DNA from: Nitrosomonadales bacterium
Lineage (GTDB): Bacteria; Pseudomonadota; Gammaproteobacteria; Burkholderiales; Methylophilaceae
Assembly (NCBI GenBank): GCA_018657165.1
Contig: JABHXS010000055.1
Location: 1-5,071 of the forward strand
DNA length: 5,071 nt
Direction of reading: 5' to 3'
Of this stretch, positions 1-5,071 are shown in pieces (positions within the stretch are counted from its first letter, which is position 1; every line of letters begins with the position of its first letter). A model generated the notes under the pieces. It saw only the letters and a list, made by a program, of their open reading frames with translations, did no database searches and was not told the DNA's origin. The translations under genes and the position numbers were made by a program.

Positions 1-122
1 ATAGTGATGATTAGGATAACAAAACAAAAATATATTTTTTTAATCGAAGACCATGATATTGCAGGATTAGGCCAAACAATAATCTCATGTGTTTCTGGAT
101 TAATTGGCTTATGTTCAACCAT
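1..122 (-). CDS. N-terminal part of a DUF2244-like membrane protein (runs off left edge)
   Basis: An open frame starts at the ATG at 122-120 and stays open to the window edge, giving about 40 residues beginning MVEHKPINPE. A short polar N-terminus leads to a segment around residues 13-24 (EIIVWPNPAISW), then two lysines and the start of a strongly hydrophobic stretch (IYFCFVILIIT, residues 30-40) that looks like a first membrane helix. A charged start, a 'P-N-x-x-(I/L)-S-W' stretch and an immediately following membrane helix resemble DUF2244 proteins, small inner-membrane proteins of unknown role common in proteobacteria. The start lies 21 bases after the 3' end of the tRNA-Leu gene on the same strand, with no hairpin or T-run between, so it may be transcribed with the tRNA. 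No good Shine-Dalgarno is visible. The family call is tentative because only the N-terminus is present; that the frame is coding is more likely than not. Confidence 0.45.
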   Translation of the reverse strand, partial: MVEHKPINPETHEIIVWPNPAISWSSIKKIYFCFVILIIT

Positions 123-143
123 GTATAAATTTTTAAATCTTGT

Positions 144-230
144 TGGTGCCGAGAGAGAGAATCGAACTCTCACGCTGTTACCAGCGCGGGATTTTGAATC
201 CCGTGCGTCTACCAGTTCCGCCATCCCGGC
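144..230 (-). tRNA. tRNA-Leu, anticodon CAA
   Basis: The reverse complement folds into a complete 87-base class II tRNA including an encoded CCA. The acceptor stem GCCGGGA pairs with TCTCGGC (one G-U), followed by discriminator A and CCA at 144-146. The D-stem is GCG/CGC with GG in the loop. The anticodon stem CGGGA/TCCCG encloses the loop TTCAAAA, giving anticodon CAA at 196-194, which reads UUG. The long variable arm has a CGCTG/CAGCG stem and GTAA loop, as expected for leucine tRNA, and the T-arm is GAGAG-TTCGATT-CTCTC. The A73 discriminator also fits leucine identity. It is divergent from queA, with 27 bases between them, and same-strand with the partial membrane-protein gene downstream. 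Confidence 0.97.
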
Positions 231-244
231 CAAATTAAGCCGTA

Positions 245-273
245 AGTATATCAACCAATGAAGCGTATGGAAA
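245..273 (-). promoter_or_regulatory. Probable sigma-70-type promoter for tRNA-Leu
   Basis: On the minus strand the hexamer TATACT at 250-245 matches the -10 consensus at five of six positions. TTTCCA at 273-268 matches TTGACA at four of six, with a 17-base spacer. The -10 ends 14 bases before the mature tRNA 5' end, leaving a short leader for RNase P removal. The -35 and part of the spacer lie inside the first codons of the divergent queA. The motif is seen in the sequence; its activity is inferred. Confidence 0.5.
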
Positions 274-1307
274 TCAATGATTTTGATTATAAGCTTCCAT
301 CAAGCTTAATTGCTCAGCAACCTCCAAAGACCCGCGGTGATAGTAAATTATTAATTGTAAACCCAGAAAAAAAGAACATTTTAGATATTCATTGTAAAAA
401 ATTTTTTGAATATTTACGGCCTAATGACCTTCTAATCTTCAATGACACCAAAGTTATTAAGGCTAGATTATTTGGAGAAAAGCCTACAGGGGGAAGGGTT
501 GAGCTTCTCATAGAAAATATCTTAAACCCTACTAGTGCGCTGGTAATGATTAAAACCTCAAAAAAAATTCAAATTGGCCTTAAGGTATTTATTTCAAAAT
601 TCATTTATTTAGAAGTGACGGATATTAAAAAAAAATTATTTCAGGTTAAATTATACAATTCAAACTTTACTGATTTACTTGAAAGTTTTGGTCATATGCC
701 ACTTCCCCCTTATATTAATAGAGCAGATCAAGCAGAGGATTTAGAACGCTATCAAACTACTTTTGCTAAAAAATTGGGTGCTGTTGCAGCCCCTACCGCT
801 GGCCTACATTTTACCGAAAAAGATTTTTTAAAATTTAAAGAAAAAAAAATTAAATATAATTTTTTAACGCTTCATGTTGGGTCTGGAACATTCCAACCCG
901 TCAAAACTCAGAATATTTCTGACCATCAAATGCACTATGAATATTTTAATATCTCAGAGCAATTAAAAAAACAAATACTTCAAACCAAAAAAAATGATGG
1001 TCGTGTTATTGCAATTGGTACTACTTCGATGAGAGCCTTAGAAGCTTCGTTTATAAATAATGAAATTAAAACGGGTGACCAAAAAACTAATATATTTATA
1101 ACGCCTGGATATCAATTTAATGTCGTCGATAGCTTGTTCACTAATTTTCACTTACCCAAAAGCACTCTTCTTATGCTAGTGTCTGCTTTTGCTGGTTTTG
1201 AATTTACAAAAAAATTTTATAATCATGCCATTAATAAGAAATACCGTTTCTTTAGTTACGGTGATGCAATATTTATTGAACATAAAAAGCTCAAAGAAGA
1301 CTTATAA
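258..1307 (+). CDS. queA: S-adenosylmethionine:tRNA ribosyltransferase-isomerase QueA
   Basis: QueA transfers and isomerises the ribosyl moiety of S-adenosylmethionine onto preQ1 already placed at position 34 of GUN-anticodon tRNAs (Asp, Asn, His, Tyr), giving epoxyqueuosine. It is cytosolic. Family signatures appear in order: FNDTKVIKARLFG (61-73), TGGRVELLIE (77-86), GHMPLPPYI (145-153), GAVAAPTAGLHF (174-185), LHVGSGTFQPV (205-215), IAIGTTSMRALEA (251-263), TNFHLPKSTLLMLVSAF (295-311) and YRFFSYGDA (329-337). The 349-residue length is close to the E. coli enzyme and nothing is missing. Two starts are possible: ATG 258, or ATG 267, which gives MEINDFDYKLP and matches the E. coli N-terminal spacing exactly. 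Neither has a strong ribosome binding site, and the tRNA promoter runs through this stretch. Its usual partner tgt does not follow; an unrelated exported protein gene lies 34 bases downstream. Confidence 0.96.
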   Translation: MKRMEINDFDYKLPSSLIAQQPPKTRGDSKLLIVNPEKKNILDIHCKKFFEYLRPNDLLIFNDTKVIKARLFGEKPTGGRVELLIENILNPTSALVMIKTSKKIQIGLKVFISKFIYLEVTDIKKKLFQVKLYNSNFTDLLESFGHMPLPPYINRADQAEDLERYQTTFAKKLGAVAAPTAGLHFTEKDFLKFKEKKIKYNFLTLHVGSGTFQPVKTQNISDHQMHYEYFNISEQLKKQILQTKKNDGRVIAIGTTSMRALEASFINNEIKTGDQKTNIFITPGYQFNVVDSLFTNFHLPKSTLLMLVSAFAGFEFTKKFYNHAINKKYRFFSYGDAIFIEHKKLKEDL

Positions 1308-1341
1308 ATAGTTAATTTAAATTTAAAATGGGAAAAAAATA

Positions 1342-2214
1342 ATGAAAAAAATAATGCTTGTTTTGCTATCAACTATCACTGTTTACGCGGGGAGCCTTAA
1401 CGCTGAAATTAAGGAACAGGCCGAGCTCATTTTTAAAATCCCACTCAAAAAAGAGCCAACTACAAGGCCCCAAACAATAGCTTACATTCCAGTTGAGAAA
1501 AAATATTATATTGCCGATGGTGGTTTAGCCCCTATGGGCTCGAATAGTCAAGCGCCCATATCAAAATCTCTTGTCCACACCTATGATGAAAAAGGAAATT
1601 ATATAGAATCAACCCGACCAGGCTTTGATAATCGATCCATTTATTTTAATACTAAAAAAAATAAACTTGAAACAATTACATACAATGTTTCGGCTGCAGC
1701 AGGATTTGCGCCTATGACAGGTATTTATTCCTTAGAGCTTGATGATGATGGTCTATTGACCGGCAAATCGGGTGATATTATTAATACAGTTTTTGCTTTT
1801 GAAAGTTCTGGCACAATGCCTTCTTTTGATGGTAAAAATAATTTGTATTATGCGAAACAAGAAAAATCAAACAAGGTAATCGTTGTTGATGCAGAAGAAT
1901 TTGCTGCTAAAAAAACAATTGAGCTTGATTTTAAAACTCCTAAAGTTCAACATCACGATGTCGCAAGCCACTTTGTTGCTTTTACAGATGTAAAAAATAA
2001 TGAGTTAATTCTACTTGATATAGACCACAAACGTTTTTTAGTTTATGACACCAAAGGTAAATTTAAGGGAGAGAGTATGTTGCCAAAAAATTTAAAATTG
2101 CGCTCAAAAAATCATTTTAATGGCTTAGGTTACACGCTAAACGGATATTATTTTGTTTACATTGATTCAGAAGGTGAGTTTGGTACTTACCATGCATACA
2201 AAGTGCTGGACTAA
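1342..2214 (+). CDS. Exported protein of unknown function, propeller-like
   Basis: I do not recognise a named family. The N-terminus (MKKIMLVLLSTITVYAGSLNA) is a typical Sec signal peptide with probable cleavage after LNA at residue 21. There is no lipobox cysteine, so the mature protein of about 269 residues should be periplasmic or secreted. The mature part contains no membrane helix and no cysteine. Strand-turn units of the form 'hydrophobic-Y-D-x-K-G-x-(Y/F)' occur twice, LVHTYDEKGNYIES (77-90) and RFLVYDTKGKFKGES (231-245), together with YYIADGG (55-61), IYSLELDDDGLL (128-139), LYYAKQ (168-173) and VIVVDAEEF (179-187). This resembles NHL/SMP-30/YncE-type beta-propellers, probably six-bladed at this size; that is inference. 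Conserved-looking HHD (204-206) and D-x-D (226-228) could be ligand sites. GGGA at 1330-1333, eight bases before the ATG, is the likely ribosome binding site. It probably shares a transcript with queA and ends one base from the proS stop. Confidence 0.85.
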   Translation: MKKIMLVLLSTITVYAGSLNAEIKEQAELIFKIPLKKEPTTRPQTIAYIPVEKKYYIADGGLAPMGSNSQAPISKSLVHTYDEKGNYIESTRPGFDNRSIYFNTKKNKLETITYNVSAAAGFAPMTGIYSLELDDDGLLTGKSGDIINTVFAFESSGTMPSFDGKNNLYYAKQEKSNKVIVVDAEEFAAKKTIELDFKTPKVQHHDVASHFVAFTDVKNNELILLDIDHKRFLVYDTKGKFKGESMLPKNLKLRSKNHFNGLGYTLNGYYFVYIDSEGEFGTYHAYKVLD

Positions 2215-2215
2215 G

Positions 2216-3448
2216 TTAGCTATTAAGCTTAGTTAACAATTCATGCAAGTTGGTGATTGATGAATCTTGTTCGCTCCTATTTTTATACTCATATTTATTT
2301 TCTGAAATAGTTTTTTCACCAACAGTAATCCGATGGGGTATTCCAATTAAATCAGCCTCACTAAACATCACTCCAGGACGAAGGCCTCTATCATCCAACA
2401 AAACATCGAAGCCTTGTTTAATTAAGTCATCATAAAGTTTATCTGCATAATTTTTTACTGCTGTGCTTTTATCATAACCAATTGGCGTAATGATAACTTC
2501 AAATGGTGCAATGGATGGAGGAAAAACAATACCTTTTTCATCGTGACTTTGTTCAATCGTTGCCGCAACAATCCTTGAGACCCCAATCCCGTAACAACCC
2601 ATAATGACTGGCTTTGAAGTGCCATCTTCGGCAATAAAATTAGCCGACATTTTTTCAGAATATTTTGTCCCTAATTGAAAGATGTGGCCAACTTCAATTC
2701 CTCGGCAAGTTTTAAATTTCTTAATATCAGGGTGATCTTTTGCTAACTCAATATTTGCAGCAAAATCTGAATGTTCATCATAAACAAGAACATCTTCACC
2801 AGAATCTGCTAACACATGAAATTCATGGGAGGCATCGCCGCCAATAGTGCCATTATCTGCCGACACCGCTCTAAATTCTAAACCTATCTTCTCAAAAATA
2901 CTCTCATAAGCTTTAAACATTTTTTGGTATGTTTCTTTGAGGCAATCAAAATTAGTATGGAATGAATATGAATCCTTCATTAGGAATTCCCTTGCTCTCA
3001 TAACACCAAATCTTGGTCTTATCTCGTCTCTAAATTTCATTTGAATCTGGTATAAATTGATAGGTAGCTGTTTATAACTATTAATTTCCTTTCTTATAAT
3101 ATCTGTTATCACTTCTTCATGTGTGGGTCCAAAGCAGAATTCCCTTTCATGTCTATCTTTAATTTTTAACATTTGAGGACCAAACTCTTCCCAGCGTCCT
3201 GATTCCTTCCATAAGTCAGCTGGCTGAATGGCTGGCATAAGAAGCTCTATACAGCCTGTATCATTGAGCTCATCACGTATAATCATTTCAATTTTTTTTA
3301 ATACCCTTAGCCCCAATGGCATGATTGTATATAATCCCGATCCAAGCAATCGAACCATACCCGCCCTTACTAATAACTGATGACTTAAAAGCTCTGCCTC
3401 TGCGGGCGCTTCTTTTCTTGTTGCAATATAAAATTTTGATGCTCGCAT
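2216..3448 (-). CDS. proS: Prolyl-tRNA synthetase lacking the INS editing domain
   Basis: ProS activates proline with ATP and charges tRNAPro in the cytosol. Class II aminoacyl-tRNA synthetase features are intact: motif 1 (GSGLYTIMPLGLR and following, 36-72), the FGPTHEE loop (106-112), motif 2 FRDEIRPRFGVMRAREFLMK (139-158), IGGDASHEFHVLADSGED (202-219), RGIEVGHIFQLGTKYS (249-264), motif 3 MGCYGIGVSRIVAATIEQ (283-300), and a C-terminal anticodon-binding domain with LLDDRGLRPGVMF (350-362) and LIGIPHRITVG (367-377). The E. coli-type enzyme has about 572 residues; this one has 410. The deficit falls at one place: SDFAANIELA (227-236) is joined to CRGIEVGH through about 12 residues (KDHPDIKKFKTC), where the family normally carries the roughly 160-180-residue INS domain that deacylates Ala-tRNAPro. 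The reading frame is continuous through the junction, so this is not a frameshift or broken gene. Last gene of the run; its ATG lies 3 bases after the holD stop, with no close Shine-Dalgarno, suggesting coupled translation. Confidence 0.95.
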   Translation of the reverse strand: MRASKFYIATRKEAPAEAELLSHQLLVRAGMVRLLGSGLYTIMPLGLRVLKKIEMIIRDELNDTGCIELLMPAIQPADLWKESGRWEEFGPQMLKIKDRHEREFCFGPTHEEVITDIIRKEINSYKQLPINLYQIQMKFRDEIRPRFGVMRAREFLMKDSYSFHTNFDCLKETYQKMFKAYESIFEKIGLEFRAVSADNGTIGGDASHEFHVLADSGEDVLVYDEHSDFAANIELAKDHPDIKKFKTCRGIEVGHIFQLGTKYSEKMSANFIAEDGTSKPVIMGCYGIGVSRIVAATIEQSHDEKGIVFPPSIAPFEVIITPIGYDKSTAVKNYADKLYDDLIKQGFDVLLDDRGLRPGVMFSEADLIGIPHRITVGEKTISENKYEYKNRSEQDSSITNLHELLTKLNS

Positions 3449-3451
3449 TTT

Positions 3452-3907
3452 TTAAAATTTTTCCTTCATTTCATCCCGCAGTAATGATTGGATATCATGC
3501 CATAACTTTTTCTTTTTATCTGTATTTCCTAACATTTCTTCTATAGATGGTGATGATTTAAAATTTATGCCTAAATCATTCAGCTCCATAGATTTAGTAT
3601 CCCCAATCAGAAATATATGATGAGATAAGTTCATTTTCAATGTCGCAGCTAACTCACTTTCCTTTAAGTTTCTAATGCATTTTGAATTTTCTGATATGGA
3701 ATTCATGTAAGTATGCAAATTTTTAGATAATTCAATTTCATCTTTTGAAGGTTCATCAAACTGAGGAAAAATAATAGAAATATTCAATTCTTTAAAAAAA
3801 TATGAGCCGATATCAAATAATGTACGCTTTACTTTTTCTTGTCTTTTTCTATGAAGCCAAACTGGAAGTAAATTCAGTTCCTCATATGCCATTCTTTTAT
3901 TGATCAT
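3452..3907 (-). CDS. holD: Probable DNA polymerase III psi subunit (HolD)
   Basis: A 151-residue cytosolic protein with no signal peptide or membrane segment. Both ends resemble psi, the small subunit that joins chi (HolC, which binds SSB) to the tau/gamma clamp loader. The N-terminus, KRMAYEELNLLPVWLHRK (4-21), has the pattern of the E. coli psi peptide that docks on the clamp-loader collar, and Trp17 and Arg20 fall at the same numbers as in E. coli. The C-terminus, SSPSIEEMLGNTDKKKKLWHDI (118-139), matches the psi ending 'SP-x-(L/I)-x-x-(L/M)-x-x-N-x-x-x-(K/R)-x-x-LW-x-x-I'. The middle is divergent, as is usual for this fast-evolving family; E. coli psi has 137 residues. It lies 6 bases after rimI and 3 before proS. 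In E. coli holD also adjoins rimI, though upstream of it. ATG at 3892 (MAYEELN) is an alternative start. The identification rests on remembered motifs, so it is good but not proven. Confidence 0.65.
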   Translation of the reverse strand: MINKRMAYEELNLLPVWLHRKRQEKVKRTLFDIGSYFFKELNISIIFPQFDEPSKDEIELSKNLHTYMNSISENSKCIRNLKESELAATLKMNLSHHIFLIGDTKSMELNDLGINFKSSPSIEEMLGNTDKKKKLWHDIQSLLRDEMKEKF

Positions 3908-3913
3908 TTTAAT

Positions 3914-4405
3914 CTATAAACTAAGTGCCATTAGAATGGCATCTTCCTTTCCATTTGATGTTTTGTAGTAATTAGGTCGAATTCCAACCTCATTAAATCC
4001 TTTGTTTTCATATAACAGAATAGCATTTTTATTTGAACTTCTAACTTCCAGAAAGAGATTTAATGTTTCCCTCTTTAAACAATAGTTGATTAAATGATCT
4101 AAGGCAATCTTACCAAACCCCTTTCCTTGAGAATCTCTTTTTATAGTAATATTTAAGAGTTCGCATTCATCAGCGGCAAAGCTTGCGACATAATAACCAA
4201 TAATTAGCTCATCATTTTTGAGCACTTGAAAAGTATTCTCAGAGCTCATTGAATCAAGGAAATTTTTTTTTGTCCAGGGAGAAATGTGACAATTCGCTTC
4301 AATCGAAGCAATTTTTTCAATATCGCCCAACTCTACATTCTTAAAGCTTGGTTTTTGTTTCTTTATTTTCAGAATCAATTTTTCTTTCACTAATCGTTTT
4401 TGCAA
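3914..4405 (-). CDS. rimI: Ribosomal-protein-S18-alanine N-acetyltransferase RimI
   Basis: RimI is a GNAT-fold enzyme that acetylates the N-terminal alanine of ribosomal protein S18 from acetyl-CoA. Visible features are SIEANCHISPWTKKNF (34-49), the beta4 strand ECELLNITI (80-88), the acetyl-CoA pyrophosphate loop R90-DS-Q93-G-K-G-F-G98, and LFLEVRSSNKNAILLYENKGF (117-137). This last stretch holds Glu120 and Tyr132, the equivalents of catalytic Glu103 and Tyr115 in the enterobacterial enzyme, with the same spacing; NYYKTSNGKEDAILMAL (145-161) closes the fold. The core starts near residue 18, so the N-terminus is about 17 residues longer than in E. coli. There is no ATG near the expected start. 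TTG at 4405 is used here because AAGGA lies 6 bases before it; GTG 4390 and TTG 4378 are alternatives. The 4405 start overlaps the end of tsaB by 65 bases in another frame. The tsaB-rimI pairing is common in proteobacteria. Confidence 0.93.
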   Translation of the reverse strand: MQKRLVKEKLILKIKKQKPSFKNVELGDIEKIASIEANCHISPWTKKNFLDSMSSENTFQVLKNDELIIGYYVASFAADECELLNITIKRDSQGKGFGKIALDHLINYCLKRETLNLFLEVRSSNKNAILLYENKGFNEVGIRPNYYKTSNGKEDAILMALSL

Positions 4406-5045
4406 CCTTGTTCCTTATGTAAATTGGAGCAGCATTTTTAAGGTTAAAACTTTCATCTAATTTTTTTAATGCTAAATAGGCAATGGCCCCCGCCAAAGGA
4501 TACTCATTATCATCAATCACAATTCCTTTTGATTGATATTTTTCATTAAGATTTTTTTTATATTCAGAAACACCAGATCCAACAATAACTCCGCCCCCAA
4601 TCTCTAGATTAGGTAAATTATTTGGCTCAAAAACACCATTATCGATGATCGACACAAACTTGTCTGCAACCCTCTTATAAGCACCCATATATACCTCACC
4701 CATCCTTGCGTCAATACAAGATATTACAATCTCTTTATCTGCTTTTTTTGCGAGTGCCTCTAAATTGTTAATGCCTACGATAGGTAAACTATGGGCATAT
4801 GCAATACCATATGCTACCCCTGCAGCAATTCTAACCCCTGTAAATGCTCCTGGGCCTGCGCCAAAAGCAATTCCATTAAGGTCACTAAAATTAATACCAT
4901 TTTTTTCTATTAAATTTTTTAATAAAGGCATGATATTTTCTGAGTGCTTTTTATCTGATGAATATGTTTCCTCTAAAAGTATTTTATTTTTTAATAAAGC
5001 AATAGATAAAAGATGACTCGAAGTATCGATTGATAATATATTCAT
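4341..5045 (-). CDS. tsaB: tRNA threonylcarbamoyladenosine biosynthesis protein TsaB
   Basis: TsaB is the non-catalytic ASKHA-fold partner of TsaD. With TsaE they transfer threonylcarbamoyl from the TsaC product to A37 of ANN-decoding tRNAs, making the essential t6A modification. Sequence signs are the N-terminal MNILSIDTSS (1-10) phosphate-1-like strand, HSENIMPLLKNL (34-45), the diagnostic GAGPGAFTGVRI (62-73), IDARMGEVYMGAY (111-123) and PIYIRNKVA (207-215). The 234-residue length is normal (E. coli 231). Beyond PIYIRNKVA there is a lysine-rich tail of about 19 residues whose codons double as the start of rimI in another frame. ATG 5045 is preceded by GGAAG at 5057-5053, 7 bases upstream, and overlaps a possible upstream stop as TAATG. 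It is the first complete gene of the minus-strand run tsaB-rimI-holD-proS; tsaC, tsaD and tsaE are not in the window. Confidence 0.96.
   Translation of the reverse strand: MNILSIDTSSHLLSIALLKNKILLEETYSSDKKHSENIMPLLKNLIEKNGINFSDLNGIAFGAGPGAFTGVRIAAGVAYGIAYAHSLPIVGINNLEALAKKADKEIVISCIDARMGEVYMGAYKRVADKFVSIIDNGVFEPNNLPNLEIGGGVIVGSGVSEYKKNLNEKYQSKGIVIDDNEYPLAGAIAYLALKKLDESFNLKNAAPIYIRNKVAKTISERKIDSENKETKTKL
4412..4416 (-). promoter_or_regulatory. Shine-Dalgarno supporting the TTG start of rimI
   Basis: On the minus strand AAGGA at 4416-4412 lies inside tsaB and ends 6 bases before the TTG at 4405. It is one of the better Shine-Dalgarno matches in a window where most genes have weak ones. It favours the longer RimI over the GTG (4390) and TTG (4378) alternatives, which lack such a site. 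Confidence 0.45.
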
Positions 5046-5071
5046 TATAGTTCTTCCAAAAAATTGATAAC
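5045..5071 (-). CDS. Possible last codons of a gene upstream of tsaB
   Basis: Reading the minus strand in from the right edge, one frame gives eight codons (VINFLEEL) and then TAA at 5047-5045, which overlaps the tsaB ATG as TAATG. Such four- or five-base stop-start overlaps are typical within operons, and an amphipathic Leu/Glu-rich end is a plausible protein C-terminus. In several proteobacteria a DinG/YoaA-type helicase gene precedes tsaB, so that is one candidate, but eight residues cannot identify the gene. The other two frames are open across this short stretch, so the reading is only suggestive. Confidence 0.35.
   Translation of the reverse strand, partial: VINFLEEL

Noticed and set aside
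124..129. TATAAA on the plus strand as a -10 for queA
   Set aside because: No acceptable -35 lies 16-18 bases upstream, and the transcript would have to run antisense through the tRNA; kept only as a possibility in the queA promoter finding.
144..230. tRNA-Leu as an attachment site for an integrated element
   Set aside because: No integrase, no second copy of the tRNA 3' end and no foreign-looking genes occur in the window.
4..261. Open plus-strand frame of 85 residues
   Set aside because: It runs antisense through the complete tRNA-Leu and the better-supported minus-strand membrane-protein start, and overlaps the queA start; its product has no recognisable pattern.
1316..1327. Perfect palindrome TTTAAATTTAAA between queA and the exported-protein gene
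   Set aside because: Pure A/T in an AT-rich gap is expected by chance; it has neither a terminator's GC stem nor a recognisable operator.
2210..2233. Inverted repeat ACTAAG...CTTAGT at the tail-to-tail junction as a bidirectional terminator
   Set aside because: The stem is about 8 pairs with only two G-C pairs and one wobble, it lies mostly within the end of proS, and no T-run follows on either strand.
2250..2435. Open plus-strand frame of 61 residues
   Set aside because: It lies wholly antisense to the conserved C-terminal anticodon-binding domain of proS.
2216..3448. proS as a truncated pseudogene or frameshifted gene
   Set aside because: Start, all three class II motifs, anticodon domain and stop are present in one continuous frame; only the INS module is missing, so a functional short enzyme is more likely.
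3325..3546. Open plus-strand frame with a hydrophobic end
   Set aside because: It is antisense to the start of proS and the end of holD; the hydrophobicity comes from reading Lys/Glu-rich codons backwards.
4765..5016. Open plus-strand frame of 83 residues
   Set aside because: It is antisense to the conserved N-terminal half of tsaB, including the GAGPGAFTG motif.

Overview
This is an AT-rich (roughly one-third GC by eye), gene-dense window of ordinary bacterial chromosome. I see no insertion sequence, integrase, phage gene, CRISPR array or long gene-free stretch. The protein sequences are proteobacterial, and a probable HolD (psi) points to the beta/gamma group. Low GC, long homopolymer runs, very short gaps and overlapping genes suggest a streamlined, free-living aquatic lineage such as the marine/freshwater Methylophilales (OM43-like). 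That assignment is inference; a SUP05-like gammaproteobacterium is not excluded.

Layout. (1) Positions 1-122, minus strand: the N-terminus of a membrane protein resembling DUF2244, running off the left edge. (2) 144-230, minus: a complete tRNA-Leu with anticodon CAA and encoded CCA, driven by a probable promoter at 245-273 that overlaps the start of the next gene. (3) 258-1307, plus: queA, for the second-last step of queuosine synthesis. (4) 1342-2214, plus: an exported protein of unknown function with propeller-like strand repeats. (5) 5045 down to 2216, minus: a tightly packed run tsaB > rimI > probable holD > proS. It meets gene (4) tail to tail with one base between the stop codons. At the right edge the last codons of a further upstream gene may be visible, overlapping the tsaB start as TAATG.

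Functionally the window is dominated by translation: tRNA-Leu, tRNA modification (QueA for queuosine, TsaB for t6A), N-terminal acetylation (RimI) and tRNA charging (ProS), with one probable replisome subunit (psi) inserted. The two points most worth following are: proS encodes a 410-residue enzyme from which the whole Ala-tRNAPro editing (INS) domain has been cleanly removed, although the rest looks like the E. coli-type enzyme; and the small gene between rimI and proS, which would normally be called hypothetical, carries both end signatures of DNA polymerase III psi. I did not find a wholly new multi-gene system here.
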